Shown: positions 14,492 through 24,261, numbered from the stretch's first letter. The stretch: 40,924 bases of DNA from an uncultured Verrucomicrobia subdivision 3 bacterium (GCA_903911825.1 CAIWFB010000156.1:1-40924), one strand, 5' to 3'. A program made the numbers and translations. Notes: a model not told the origin generated them from the letters alone.

Positions 14492-15496
14492 TCAATTTTC
14501 CACCGGCACGAGCGTCATCGGTTCAGCGTGGTCAAGGAACGCATTACACACGTCCCAAAAATTAGCGGTGTTTTCCACGCGGCGAATGTCGTGCAGAAAT
14601 TTCTCACCGAGCGCTTCGCCGATGAAGTTCATGAATTTTTTCATGCGCTGCACTTGCGATGATTCTTTGACGCCGGGCGTGATTTCGTTGTCCCACAGTT
14701 CGTGGAGGTAAGCCAGCACGTCGCGACCGAGCGGCAACTTCACCGGCTCACCGCGCAGTTGTTGGCGGATCTGGTCGAAGAGCCACGGATTGCGAATCGC
14801 GCCGCGCCCGACCATCAAGCCGCGCACGCCGGTGTCGGCGACTAACGCTTGCGCTTGCGTGGGACTAAAAATATTTCCGTTCGCGAGCACGTGACATTTT
14901 AATTCGCGGACCGCTTGCGCCATCAAATCATAGCGCACGCCAGGACGATACATCTGCAACACGGTGCGCGCGTGAACGGTGAGCAAGTCAATGGAGTGCT
15001 TGGCGAAAATGGGGAGCAATGTGTCGAACTCCGCAGGCGACTCGAAGCCGAGCCGCGTTTTCACGGTGAAAGGAATTGTCACTGCGTCGCGCAGCGCACC
15101 CAGAATGGCATCAATCCGCTGCGGTTCGCGCAGCAGACCGCCGCCAGCACATTTGCGATACACGATCGGCGCGGGGCAGCCGAGATTGAGATCAATCGCG
15201 GCGACGGGAAAATTTTGTAATTCTTTCGCTGTGCGAACGAGCGCGGGAATGTCGTTGCCGATCAGTTGCGCGATGATGGGGCGACCGGTGGGATTTTTGG
15301 TGATGGAATCGAGAATCCACGTTTCTAGATTCGAGACGGAATGAACGCGAAAATATTCTGTCCAATAAATATCCGGCCCGCCGTAGCGCATGACCACGCG
15401 CATGAATTCCAGCGTGGTCACGTCCTGCATGGGCGCGAGCGCGAGCAGCGGCGCGGGCGCACGGAGCAATTGGCGAAATGTTTCGGACGGAGTCAC
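14492..15496 (-). CDS. dus: tRNA-dihydrouridine synthase
   Basis: This FMN- and NADPH-dependent enzyme reduces uridines in tRNA to dihydrouridine. The 334 residues contain LLALAPMQDVTTLEF (FMN barrel start), then IDLNLGCPAPIVYRK with the family's catalytic Cys at 107. VTIPFTVKTRLGF, LLTVHARTVLQMY, HVLANGNIFS and LMVGRGAIRNPWLF follow. A helical C-terminal tRNA-binding region completes it. The subfamily (A/B/C) is not clear: the N-terminal barrel resembles DusB/C, but the VYRKCAGGGLL segment is atypical. It is the first gene of a two-gene unit with the membrane protein and is divergent from the ROK kinase. Confidence 0.93.
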   Translation of the reverse strand: MTPSETFRQLLRAPAPLLALAPMQDVTTLEFMRVVMRYGGPDIYWTEYFRVHSVSNLETWILDSITKNPTGRPIIAQLIGNDIPALVRTAKELQNFPVAAIDLNLGCPAPIVYRKCAGGGLLREPQRIDAILGALRDAVTIPFTVKTRLGFESPAEFDTLLPIFAKHSIDLLTVHARTVLQMYRPGVRYDLMAQAVRELKCHVLANGNIFSPTQAQALVADTGVRGLMVGRGAIRNPWLFDQIRQQLRGEPVKLPLGRDVLAYLHELWDNEITPGVKESSQVQRMKKFMNFIGEALGEKFLHDIRRVENTANFWDVCNAFLDHAEPMTLVPVEN

Positions 15497-15580
15497 GCGG
15501 CGACAAGTTAAACGAGTTAAACAAGGAAACGCGAATAATTCTTGCGTTGGCAGGGGTTGTCGGAAATTTTACACGCACAC

Positions 15581-16624
15581 ATGAGCTCCAATCAGAAAGT
15601 TTTTATCGGCACCGACAGCGGCGCGACCACCACGAAACTCTGCGCGGTTTGGGAATCCGGCGAACCCGTCTCTAACAAAGTTTTGCAACGTTCCACCAGT
15701 TCGGAAAATGGCCGAGGCGCGGTCATCGCGTCATGGATCACGGGCGTCAGCGATTTTCTCGCGCAGAATAATCTGCAATGGTCACAAGTCGCGGGCGTGG
15801 GGCTCGCGATTCCTGGGCCATATGAACGCTACGGAGTTTTTAGTCGCACGCCGAATCTGCCCGCGAGTTTTTCGGGCTGGGATGTTTACACCGATTACAA
15901 GACGGCTTTGGAAAAACAGGCGGGGCGTCCACTGCCGCTCGTCGTGGGTAATGACGGCAACTACGGTGGCGTAGCCGAGGCGCGATTGGCGCGAGGCGAC
16001 GCCAAGGCATCCGTGATGATGCTCATGCCGGGTTCTGGACTCGGCGCGGCGTTCGTCGGTAAGGATGGGCTTTGTTTGGATGGCGACACGCTCGCGGGCA
16101 TGGAAGCGGGTCACATGCCGGCGACCTTGCAACTGCTCGGACTCACGGGCAAGCCTTTCACCTGCGGCTGCGGCCGCGACTGGGGTTGCGTGGAAGCATA
16201 CACGACCATCTCCGGTCTGCCGCAATTGCTCGCCGAAAAAATCAAAAATCATCCGACGCACGAACTGGCGACATCCACCGCGCCGATCAAAGAAAAAGTT
16301 CTCTCGCTCCGCACGCGCGCGCAAAAGGGCGATGTGTTGGCGTTGGAAATTTTTGATTTTCAAGCGCGCGTCATGGGTTTGCACGTCGCGAATTTATCCA
16401 TGGCTTTTGACGCTGGTATCGTGGTCATCGGCGGCGGCTTGATGGATCACGAGGCGACCACGCCGGAATTCCGCGAGCGCTACATGAACATCATCCGCGA
16501 GACCGCCGTTCCGTATCTCTGGGCTCCGCAACGCGGCACGATCAAGATTGTTCCAGCGGCTCTGGGTGAACTCTCGCAAGCGATTGGCGCGGCGCTCGTG
16601 GCACTTTACCAAAGTCGCGCCTGA
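15581..16624 (+). CDS. ROK-family sugar kinase (glucokinase-like)
   Basis: This 347-residue kinase of the ROK family phosphorylates a hexose or amino-hexose with ATP. The N-terminal phosphate loop is FIGTDSGATTTK (8-19). VAGVGLAIPGPYERYGV and VVGNDGNYGGVAEAR (catalytic Asp) follow, then MLMPGSGLGAAFV. The zinc site is PFTCGCGRDWGCVEAY, and GIVVIGGGLMDHE lies towards the end. There is no helix-turn-helix, so it is an enzyme rather than a repressor. The ATG at 15581 is preferred over a TTG 39 bases upstream because the extra residues do not match the family. The substrate cannot be deduced. It is divergent from dus and convergent with the AsmA-like gene. Confidence 0.9.
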   Translation: MSSNQKVFIGTDSGATTTKLCAVWESGEPVSNKVLQRSTSSENGRGAVIASWITGVSDFLAQNNLQWSQVAGVGLAIPGPYERYGVFSRTPNLPASFSGWDVYTDYKTALEKQAGRPLPLVVGNDGNYGGVAEARLARGDAKASVMMLMPGSGLGAAFVGKDGLCLDGDTLAGMEAGHMPATLQLLGLTGKPFTCGCGRDWGCVEAYTTISGLPQLLAEKIKNHPTHELATSTAPIKEKVLSLRTRAQKGDVLALEIFDFQARVMGLHVANLSMAFDAGIVVIGGGLMDHEATTPEFRERYMNIIRETAVPYLWAPQRGTIKIVPAALGELSQAIGAALVALYQSRA

Positions 16625-16642
16625 GGCTTCGGCGATGGCGTC

Positions 16643-19315
16643 TTATTTGCCCTTTGCTGGGGCATTGGTCGCAGGGGAAGCGGTGAAAATTTCTTCCATG
16701 CTGCGGATGGGATGCAACGGCACGAGCAGCAGTTTGGGAACGTAAATCGGGGTTGGCTTGGGCTGGCCCAAAGTGCCCGTCACGCGACATTCAAAGATTT
16801 TACTGACTGGCCAGAGCAGCGTGCTGACGAGCGAACCGAACACTGGCATGGTCCGGAGCAATTGCGCCGTCACTCGCGCCTCCACCCGCTGCTCCAAATC
16901 CACTGTGCCGACATATTTCATCAGCATCGTCAGTGAACGGATTTCTAACGTATCCGAAAAAACCACGCCATTCGTCATGGTGAAGCTACCCGCCGCTTCG
17001 GTTGCTCGCGCATTGCCTAAGCCCGGCGAAAAGGTGTTCAACGCCGGTGAAACCAAGCCGATCACCGGGACATCCCACAACACCCCGTCGCGTAATTTCG
17101 CTGCGCCAAAACCGTCCCACGTCCGCCAGTCGCTGGAATTTGCCCGCGTCACCGTCACCGTGCCCGACAAGGCACCTTCCAAATTATTGGTGGGCGACCA
17201 AAGCGCCGTGCCCATCCGGTGAAAATCCACGTTCGTGCCCGTGATAAAAAAATTGAAATCCGTGCCGTCGCCCGGCGTTTTCACATTAAAATTACCCCAG
17301 CCTTGCGCCGTGCCGCCGTAGCATTCCGAAGTCGCATTGGTGATGATGACGTAGTTCTGCCACCAGCGCACAGTGCCGATGATGCGAGGCGTGGCAAACT
17401 TGCGCCAGCGGAACGGCGTGGCCTCCGTGATATCCACGCGCAGATTCGCGTCGTCATTCACCAGTTCGCCGTCCTGATGTTTGAGCGGCACTATGCCGTT
17501 CACCCGCGTCTTGGGAATTTCGGAAAACTGATAGGATTCCATGACCTTGGCGGTTTTGGGGCCGATGGCCCAGGCCACCACCATCGGCTCCACAAACGCA
17601 GTGCCATTGGTAAAAACTAATTTCTGTCCCGCGAGATCCAAAGTGACTTGCTCGGCGGAAAAATGTTGTTCGCCACCGGCGCGAGCGAGGTGCGGCTGTA
17701 AAAATTCCGCCGTCAAATTGGTATAGCTCACACCCGTCGCCAGCCAATCAACGGTCTGGCCACGAATGGCAAAATTCGTGAGCGCCAGAGTGCCGGTGGC
17801 CGAGAGTCGCTCGATTTCGCGAATGTTGCCCCGCACATCCAGATTCAGCGCAAGCGGCGTGTTGAACGTCAGGTGGCCGAAACCACGCAGCGCGTTGCTC
17901 GTCGTCAAAAAGGGTCGCACGCTATTCGCATCGAACTGACCACTGAGCCGCGCATGGAAATTTTTGGTCGCTTCACTTTCCTGCCCGCTCACGTGCAACT
18001 TCGTGCCGCCCTCGATGATCTCTAAATCCGGCAACGTCCACAGTAGATTGGCATAATCAAACGCAGTCCGCACCACGTCCAACTTCACCCCGCCGACTTG
18101 CGCGTTGGTAAACGCCATCCCGCCCGTGAGCCAGACCGTCGGCTCAATATCATCGCGCCAATCCGCCGCGCCATTCGTCCAAGGCGGCAGTTGCAGCGAA
18201 CCGCTTGCTTGAATGTGTGGCGGCGTGAACCAAACAATTTCCGCGAGCCGTAAACGGGTTTTAGGCGTGAGCACAGCCGCGACCGCATGGAGATCAAAAC
18301 TAGAATCGTTCGTGAACGTGACGAGGCGGGTCGCGACGTTGAGCGTCGCCGCCGCCTTGAGCAAACCGCCACCCAGCTGCGCGGACAATTTTGTGACCGC
18401 CATTTCCGGAGCTTCCCATAAGCCAATCACGTCGGTTGAATCGGCTTGAATTTTTTCGGTCTGAACTTTTTTGGTGCGCACCGTCCACGCCAGCCGGAAT
18501 GGTTCCAGATTCGTCCAGAAACCCCACGCCTCTGGGTTGGCTGCAGGCGCGTTGGTGGGCACGGTCAGATACGCGGCTCCTTGGAGACCTTGGGCGGCAA
18601 ACCATGGGGTTTGCACCTCGGGCGCGGTGGCGTTCAGCCGCACCACGAACGAGTGAAAATCCCGACCATCGCCCGTCACCCGCAAATTGATCTGAGGTGC
18701 GCGGGAGAATTTAATCTGGGCGAGGGTATCGGATAATTGTTGAAAGGAGTAACCTTGGCCGGCGGCAGATTTTTTACCGGTCAGGAAAGGCCAATGCTGA
18801 ATTTCGCGCGCATGAGAGATCTCACCAGTCAGCAATATTTTAGCACCGGCAAAATCCGCGCTGAAATTATCCAATAGCCAAGTGTCGTTCGCACGAAAGC
18901 GTAATTCCGTTTGGAGATTGAACACGGCCAGAGCATTCGTCGGCGTGATAGGGATAGTCAATTTGCCGTTCAAAACCACGAGCCCGTCCAGCAACAGCTT
19001 CTGATGGCGCAGCGCGTTGTAATCCAGCTGCAATTGCACTTCGCTCGCGGTGAGCCGCGGCCGCGCCGGATTTTTTGCATCACCGATGCTGACATTTTCC
19101 GCCACGAGACCGTGAATGAGCCGCAAACGCATCCGGGAAAATTCTAATTCCACGCCCCGGCTGCGCAGCGTGGCAGTAAGTTGCGTTTTGAGAAAATCCG
19201 GCAGGCCGATCAGATTGAGCCAAGCAAAGGCGCAGAGCAACGCGAGGAGCAACGCCCACACGGTAAAACGCAGGTAGCGCAGCGCGAGCCGACATTGACG
19301 CCAAAAGCGTGGCAT
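16643..19315 (-). CDS. Large AsmA-like envelope protein
   Basis: The product has 890 residues. One N-terminal membrane helix (about 14-35, YLRFTVWALLLALLCAFAWL) is followed by a very long periplasmic beta-rich part. The C-terminus (LRDGVLWDVPVIGLVSPALN ... AAGSFTMTNGVVFSDTLEI ... MKYVGTVDLEQRVEARVTAQ) is the AsmA/TamB-type terminal domain. Such proteins form long hydrophobic grooves and are implicated in moving lipids between the membranes or in outer-membrane assembly. It is the last of five tightly packed genes, one base after the DUF4340 stop, which ties it to the upstream ABC-type complex. An earlier AsmA-like signature at residues 40-110 (RGVELEFSRMRLRLIHGLVAE) supports the call. Confidence 0.82.
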   Translation of the reverse strand: MPRFWRQCRLALRYLRFTVWALLLALLCAFAWLNLIGLPDFLKTQLTATLRSRGVELEFSRMRLRLIHGLVAENVSIGDAKNPARPRLTASEVQLQLDYNALRHQKLLLDGLVVLNGKLTIPITPTNALAVFNLQTELRFRANDTWLLDNFSADFAGAKILLTGEISHAREIQHWPFLTGKKSAAGQGYSFQQLSDTLAQIKFSRAPQINLRVTGDGRDFHSFVVRLNATAPEVQTPWFAAQGLQGAAYLTVPTNAPAANPEAWGFWTNLEPFRLAWTVRTKKVQTEKIQADSTDVIGLWEAPEMAVTKLSAQLGGGLLKAAATLNVATRLVTFTNDSSFDLHAVAAVLTPKTRLRLAEIVWFTPPHIQASGSLQLPPWTNGAADWRDDIEPTVWLTGGMAFTNAQVGGVKLDVVRTAFDYANLLWTLPDLEIIEGGTKLHVSGQESEATKNFHARLSGQFDANSVRPFLTTSNALRGFGHLTFNTPLALNLDVRGNIREIERLSATGTLALTNFAIRGQTVDWLATGVSYTNLTAEFLQPHLARAGGEQHFSAEQVTLDLAGQKLVFTNGTAFVEPMVVAWAIGPKTAKVMESYQFSEIPKTRVNGIVPLKHQDGELVNDDANLRVDITEATPFRWRKFATPRIIGTVRWWQNYVIITNATSECYGGTAQGWGNFNVKTPGDGTDFNFFITGTNVDFHRMGTALWSPTNNLEGALSGTVTVTRANSSDWRTWDGFGAAKLRDGVLWDVPVIGLVSPALNTFSPGLGNARATEAAGSFTMTNGVVFSDTLEIRSLTMLMKYVGTVDLEQRVEARVTAQLLRTMPVFGSLVSTLLWPVSKIFECRVTGTLGQPKPTPIYVPKLLLVPLHPIRSMEEIFTASPATNAPAKGK

Positions 19316-19316
19316 A

Positions 19317-21098
19317 TCACGGAGTCGCGGGTGGAATCAGATACGCCGCCACAAATTGGGCCAGCGCGGGTGGTAGCACAAAAATCCAGCGCTCGCCTTC
19401 CAGCATGGTGGCGGCAAACACCGTCGGCGTATTCGGCACCAAGCCACCAAAATCCACGGTGGATTTTTCGCCGGTCTTCAGCTCGATGACGATTTGTTTT
19501 AAATTATTCGTCTCGAAGCCAAAATTTTCGGGCGCAGGAAAGTTACGCGCCACCCAGCCTTCGGCCGCTAAATCACCCAATCGTCGCACGGTTTCCTCCA
19601 CTTCCCGAGGATTGATGATGCCTTGACCAGCGACCAGCGACCACGCATTCGTGCCCGTGCGTTGCAACTGCCGCGTCAGACCGCCCTGATGCACCGTTAC
19701 ATTAGCAACGTTCGTTACGGAAAAATTCCAGATCTGGCGTTGCCGGAATTCCAAACCGTAATCAGGGAGGCGTTTCAAATCGCCCGCTGCCAGCGTGTAG
19801 ATAAAGTTTTCATCCGCGCGCTTCACAAAAATATGATTGGTCTCCATCGCCCCGAAGACCAGGGAAGCAAACGTGCTGTTGGTATCGCCCGCCACACTGC
19901 GGAGGGTGATTTGCCGGCTCGGATTAGCCAGCCCGAAACTTTGTAAGTCGGCGGGCGTGGCGGTGTCTTTCGCAAAATCTTCAGCGCGTAAATTGGCGAG
20001 CAGTTTGACGAAAGCCAAAACGCTCTCGGTGTCGGCCGGAAATTTTTCGCCCACGACCGCCCAGCCTTTTTCGCCCTGCGATTGCAACGTGAAATGGTTT
20101 TCGCCGGACACTTCGATTTCTGCGATCGGCGCGGTCAATTCGAGCAGATGGGAATCACGGAAATCATTCACCGAGCCTTGCCAAGCAGCCAGCGCTGCTT
20201 GGGGAATGGTGAGCACCGAATTCCAACCTTCTCGCCGCGCGAAAACTTGGCTGGCGTCGTCCGCCGATTTTTTCCCGGCGTGAACGGCGGCAAAATAATT
20301 GGTGCCGTAACCGAGCCACAAATCGGTTTCCGCCGGCTGCAAACCGAACGTCGTCAGATCGGCCTTGGCGTCATCCGTCACAAAGCGGGTGGCGGACACC
20401 GCGCGCAGTTGCTGTAACGCCGCCGTGATGCGCGGGCCGGCAGCGCGAGCCTGCAAAGGCCGCAAGATGCGCCAGACATGATTCGTGGGGTTCTGCTGAA
20501 GTTCGAGGACTTTGGTGCCGTTGGTGATGACAATCCAGTCGCAGACTTCCGTCGGGCCAACTACCGACGTATCACGCCATTCGTTCGCGGTGCGCGGCAA
20601 CTGCGCCAGCCACGCGGAGTCGGTGACGAACGCGCCTTCCACACCGACGAGGCGGATGAAGACTTGATCGCCGGGCGCAGTGCGATTGCCGATGAGGAAA
20701 TGCCATTGTTGGTTACCCACGCTGATGTCCACGGAGTATTGCGGATTTTCAAAACCAAACCCGGCGTCCGTAGTCTTTTTACCATTGAGTTCACTGGCAG
20801 AAATCCGGGTGGCGAAGGTGAGTTTTTCCAACGTCGCCAATAGCCGACCAATACCACCAGCTTGGGCGGGATACGCAAACGGCTTGGTCATGAACCAGGA
20901 ATTATTAGTGCGCAGCAGGCCAATTTCGCGTGCGCCAGCGGGGCTGAGGTGAAATTCCGTCGCCGCGTCCGCCCGCAACCCGAACAACAAGCTGGCGCTC
21001 GGCACGGCCACTTCCGAAAAGTGATGTTCGTAAATCCAGATGAAAGCGAACAGCGCCGCCGCCAGCACGAACCAGAGAATGGTGGTTTTGGATTTCAT
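19317..21098 (-). CDS. DUF4340 domain protein
   Basis: The 593-residue protein has one N-terminal membrane helix (ILWFVLAAALFAFIWIYEHH) and a large extracytoplasmic region. This carries DUF4340-type repeats: NNSWFMTKPFAYPAQAGGIGRLLATLEKL near the N-terminus and a second copy later (NAWSLVAGQGIINPREVEETVRRLGDL). DUF4340 genes typically follow GldG-like genes and are thought to belong to the same membrane complex; their biochemical role is unknown. It overlaps the GldG-like stop by four bases (ATGA) and is followed one base later by the AsmA-like gene. Confidence 0.85.
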   Translation of the reverse strand: MKSKTTILWFVLAAALFAFIWIYEHHFSEVAVPSASLLFGLRADAATEFHLSPAGAREIGLLRTNNSWFMTKPFAYPAQAGGIGRLLATLEKLTFATRISASELNGKKTTDAGFGFENPQYSVDISVGNQQWHFLIGNRTAPGDQVFIRLVGVEGAFVTDSAWLAQLPRTANEWRDTSVVGPTEVCDWIVITNGTKVLELQQNPTNHVWRILRPLQARAAGPRITAALQQLRAVSATRFVTDDAKADLTTFGLQPAETDLWLGYGTNYFAAVHAGKKSADDASQVFARREGWNSVLTIPQAALAAWQGSVNDFRDSHLLELTAPIAEIEVSGENHFTLQSQGEKGWAVVGEKFPADTESVLAFVKLLANLRAEDFAKDTATPADLQSFGLANPSRQITLRSVAGDTNSTFASLVFGAMETNHIFVKRADENFIYTLAAGDLKRLPDYGLEFRQRQIWNFSVTNVANVTVHQGGLTRQLQRTGTNAWSLVAGQGIINPREVEETVRRLGDLAAEGWVARNFPAPENFGFETNNLKQIVIELKTGEKSTVDFGGLVPNTPTVFAATMLEGERWIFVLPPALAQFVAAYLIPPATP

Positions 21099-22564
21099 TT
21101 ACGACGCACCAGCCAAACGAGCCAGCCGAGAAACAGCACGCCCCCCGGCAGAGCGCCCAGCAGCAGCCAGCGCAGCTGGTATTGTTGTTGCCGCGTGAGT
21201 TGCAGGCGAAATTCCGTGATCGGACGCGGGCCGACGCCTTCGAGCAACTGCGGGCGATCAATCAGCCAATTCACCGCCGAGTTCAGAAAATCGCGGTTGC
21301 CGCCGCCTTCGATGTAGTGGTTGCCCAGAAAAATTGAATCGCCCACCACCACGAGCCGCGCCGTGCCGCGCAGATTGGCGATACCCGCCACGGGTTTCTG
21401 TTCTACGGCACAGGCCAGCGGATAACTGCGCGGGGCCGCCGTGCGATCCGCCATAAGCGTGGACACGTCGCTGGAAAACATCAATTCATCGACCTGCGGC
21501 GCACCAGCGGTTCCGGTGGGCAAGTTCAATTTGGCGATCGGACGCGGCAAAATCATTTGCAACGTGGACTGCGCTAAACCCGCCATGATGGGATGTTTGC
21601 CAAACTTGGTAGTGGCCACGTCTTGGCCCGTGTAAGTCTGGCCCTCCGTGTGTTCCTGCACGGTATCGGCCACCACGTTCAGGCCCCAGCGTTGTAAGAT
21701 GATTTCCAAGCCGGTGGCGCGTTCGAGCGAATGAACATTGAGCAGCAGCAACAACCGTCCACCTTCGCGCAGGTATTGGTCAATTTTTTGTAGCGCACTT
21801 TCCTCGAACGGATCTTGCGGGCCGGCGATGACGAGCAGATTACAATCGGCCGGAATCGGCGCGTCCCCAGTCAGGCTTAGATTCGTCACGGCGAGATAAT
21901 TTTGTTCCAGCAACTGCGCGACTTTTTGGAAATCGAAGCTGCCATCCGCCGTGAACGAAGGTTCGCGGTGGCCTTGCGTGTAATAAGCGACCAACGGCTG
22001 CGAACTTTCCAGCGCGAGGAGCATGGCGGTGAAGGCTTTTTCGCCGTTGAATTTGACCGGAGCGATGTCGAGTTTTTTGTCCTCTGTCATCCCGCGCGCG
22101 CCGTATTCCACTAATGCCGCGCCGGGAAATATTTTCACCCGCCCGCCGCAATCGAAGATGATGAGGTCTTTATCGGTCGCCGCGTTGAGCTTGTATTTTG
22201 CCTTCGTCAACTCCGCCGCGCCCGCGTCGCGAACATAATCCACGGTGCGGATGGAAATTTTCTTGTTCGCCGCCCGATATTCGTCCAACAGCGCCACGAC
22301 GTCGGCATACAAATCCGCTTTCCGGTCAAAATACAGCGTCACTTCCACCTGATTCGTTAGACTATGCAACACCGCTTGCGTGCGCGACGACAACACCACG
22401 CGCGTCTGCGAACTCCAGAAATACCGCTGCGAAAATTTGGCACCGAGATAATTCACCATCACCACTACCGCGATGACCAACACCGTGCGCAGCACCGCAT
22501 CGAAGCCATTGCCCCAGCGACTGGCGCGGGAGAAGCTGGGTTGATTTTTGGGTGCGGTGCTCAT
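21095..22564 (-). CDS. GldG-like ABC transporter auxiliary protein
   Basis: The 489-residue protein has an N-terminal helix (VLRTVLVIAVVVMVNYLGAKF), a large periplasmic region and a C-terminal helix (LLLGALPGGVLFLGWLVWLV). The periplasmic part begins LSSRTQAVLHSLTNQVEVTLYF, as in GldG/ABC-auxiliary proteins. It contains AYYTQGHREPSF and a Rossmann-like part (NLLVIAGPQDPFEESALQKIDQYLREGG). In gliding Bacteroidetes GldG works with GldA/GldF; in other phyla the same trio has no proven substrate. The gene abuts the permease gene with no gap and overlaps the DUF4340 gene. Confidence 0.87.
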   Translation of the reverse strand: MSTAPKNQPSFSRASRWGNGFDAVLRTVLVIAVVVMVNYLGAKFSQRYFWSSQTRVVLSSRTQAVLHSLTNQVEVTLYFDRKADLYADVVALLDEYRAANKKISIRTVDYVRDAGAAELTKAKYKLNAATDKDLIIFDCGGRVKIFPGAALVEYGARGMTEDKKLDIAPVKFNGEKAFTAMLLALESSQPLVAYYTQGHREPSFTADGSFDFQKVAQLLEQNYLAVTNLSLTGDAPIPADCNLLVIAGPQDPFEESALQKIDQYLREGGRLLLLLNVHSLERATGLEIILQRWGLNVVADTVQEHTEGQTYTGQDVATTKFGKHPIMAGLAQSTLQMILPRPIAKLNLPTGTAGAPQVDELMFSSDVSTLMADRTAAPRSYPLACAVEQKPVAGIANLRGTARLVVVGDSIFLGNHYIEGGGNRDFLNSAVNWLIDRPQLLEGVGPRPITEFRLQLTRQQQYQLRWLLLGALPGGVLFLGWLVWLVRRK

Positions 22565-23314
22565 TTATTTCCAGCGGCGGCTATCCAGCACGCGCAAGGT
22601 CAGGAACAAAAACAGAAACGTGGCGGTGACGTAAAAAATGACCGCGCGCAAATCCACGACGCCACGCGTGAAATTTTCCATCTGCTTGAACAGGTTGAAA
22701 TAGAACAGCACATCCATTTGCGATGAGGAAGAAGCCGGAATCACCTGCGCCATGAAACCAAGGATGAACAGGATCACGCCCACAGCCAGACTCACCACTG
22801 CCGCGACCATCTGGCTGCGCGTCATCGCCGAGGCGAGGCAGCCGATGGAAAGAAACAACGAGCCGCTCAGAAAAATGCCGAGATACATGCCGCCTACCAT
22901 ACCCAAGTCTAGTCGCGGCTGGTTGGTATAGCGTTGGACGATGATCAGGCTCAACAGCGTCGGCAGCCACGCGATCATGTAGAACGTGATGGCCGCCGTG
23001 AATTTCGCGGCCAACACTTGAAAATCTCCTACCGGCGTCGTCATCAGCGTCTCAAACGTGCCCGTCGCTTTTTCCAGCGCGAACAGGCGCATCGTGATGA
23101 CCGGCGCGAGCAGGATGACTAGTAGCCAATACATCAAGCTGTTGAAAAATAATTGCGTCACCGGCATCGAAAACGGATCCGTGCCCAGATTGCGGATGAG
23201 CATCACGAACGTCGAACCAATCACCAGCGTCACCGCCGTGATGATGACATAACCCGTCAGGGAAAAGAAAAAGGCCGAAAGCTCCCGGCGTAGCAGCGCG
23301 AAGAAAATACTCAT
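22565..23314 (-). CDS. ABC-2 type permease (GldF-like)
   Basis: This 249-residue permease has six predicted membrane helices. It starts MSIFFALLRRELSAFFFSLT and has ALEKATGTFETLMTTPV after helix 2, a typical cytoplasmic coupling region of ABC-2/GldF permeases. A helical LAAKFTAAITFYM stretch follows. The ATG at 23312-23314 overlaps the ATPase stop (ATGA). It is preceded by a perfect AGGAGG at 23322-23327 with a 7-base spacer, so the longer frame up to 23401 is rejected. It would form the channel of the ATPase/permease/GldG-like complex. Confidence 0.9.
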   Translation of the reverse strand: MSIFFALLRRELSAFFFSLTGYVIITAVTLVIGSTFVMLIRNLGTDPFSMPVTQLFFNSLMYWLLVILLAPVITMRLFALEKATGTFETLMTTPVGDFQVLAAKFTAAITFYMIAWLPTLLSLIIVQRYTNQPRLDLGMVGGMYLGIFLSGSLFLSIGCLASAMTRSQMVAAVVSLAVGVILFILGFMAQVIPASSSSQMDVLFYFNLFKQMENFTRGVVDLRAVIFYVTATFLFLFLTLRVLDSRRWK

Positions 23315-24258
23315 TCGCGTTCCTCCTGATTCGGCTTGGTCACCTGCACATACACGTCTTCCAGCGAATGGCGGCTGCGTGTCAATTCGCGCAGTTCCCA
23401 ACCGTTCTCGCGCACGAGATTAAAGATCGCCGGCCGCAAATCGGTTCCTTCCAGCGGCGTCAACGCGCAGCGGAAGAACGCGCCGTCACTGGCGGAAACG
23501 TCGTATTGCTCCACTTCCGCCAGATTTTCCCACGCGGCGCGCAACGCCTCGACTGGCGCGGCGATTTCCGCGATGACCTGACTGCCGCCCGCCATGCGAC
23601 GCTGCAAATTCTCCGGCGTGTCCGAAGCCAGCACGCGGCCGCCCAGCATGATCAGCACTCGGCCACACATCATCTCCACTTCCGGCAAAATGTGCGTAGA
23701 AATCAAAACCGTATGCTTACCCGCCAAACTCTTAATTAGCGCCCGCACCGCACGGATCTGATGCGGATCGAGGCCGATGGTCGGTTCATCCAAAATGATC
23801 AACTCCGGCTCATGCACCAACGCATCCGCGAGACCCACGCGTTGCTTGTAGCCTTTGGAAAGCTGCCCGATGACGCGCCGGCTCACGTCCGTGAGACTGC
23901 ATTGCTGCATCACCGTGTCCACTCGTTCGCGGGATTTGCGCCAGCCGAGCCCTTTGAGGCGCGCACGAAATTTCAGATATTCGCGGACGCGCATCTCCGG
24001 ATAGAGCGGATTGTTTTCCGGCATGTAACCGATGCGGCGCCGCGCTTCGTCCGCGTCGTGAAAGACATCGAAGCCCGCCACCTTGACCGTGCCGCTGCTG
24101 GCGGGCATGAACCCGGAGAGCACGCGCATGGTGGTGCTTTTGCCCGCGCCATTCGGCCCGAGCAAGCCCACGATCTCGCCGCGCGCCACGGTGAACGAAA
24201 TATCGTCCACCGCCGTGCGTCCGGCGTAGCGCTTGGTCAAATTGGAAACTTCAATCAT
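23311..24258 (-). CDS. ABC transporter ATP-binding protein (GldA-like)
   Basis: This 315-residue ATPase drives the downstream permease. Walker A GPNGAGKST is at 34-42, the Q-loop region reads GYMPENNPLYPEMRVREYL, signature LSKGYKQR at 133-140, Walker B LIILDEPT at 153-160, and STHILPEVE supplies the switch His. The PE-NPLY Q-loop is typical of the GldA subgroup. About 90 C-terminal residues form the usual ABC-2 ATPase extension. The ATG at 24256-24258 is used; a GTG directly before it is equally possible. It is the first gene of the five-gene operon, preceded by about 200 bases of intergenic DNA. Confidence 0.95.
   Translation of the reverse strand: MIEVSNLTKRYAGRTAVDDISFTVARGEIVGLLGPNGAGKSTTMRVLSGFMPASSGTVKVAGFDVFHDADEARRRIGYMPENNPLYPEMRVREYLKFRARLKGLGWRKSRERVDTVMQQCSLTDVSRRVIGQLSKGYKQRVGLADALVHEPELIILDEPTIGLDPHQIRAVRALIKSLAGKHTVLISTHILPEVEMMCGRVLIMLGGRVLASDTPENLQRRMAGGSQVIAEIAAPVEALRAAWENLAEVEQYDVSASDGAFFRCALTPLEGTDLRPAIFNLVRENGWELRELTRSRHSLEDVYVQVTKPNQEERE
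23322..23327 (-). promoter_or_regulatory. Strong Shine-Dalgarno for the GldF-like permease
   Basis: AGGAGG lies 7 bases before the permease ATG, inside the end of the ATPase gene. It is the only full-consensus ribosome binding site I noticed in the window, and it decides the permease start. Confidence 0.8.
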
Positions 24259-24261
24259 CAC

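Noticed and set aside
23315-23401. Longer permease start (MGTARIDTQ...)
   Set aside because: It overlaps the ATPase C-terminus and lacks a ribosome binding site, whereas the internal ATG has a perfect AGGAGG and an ATGA junction.
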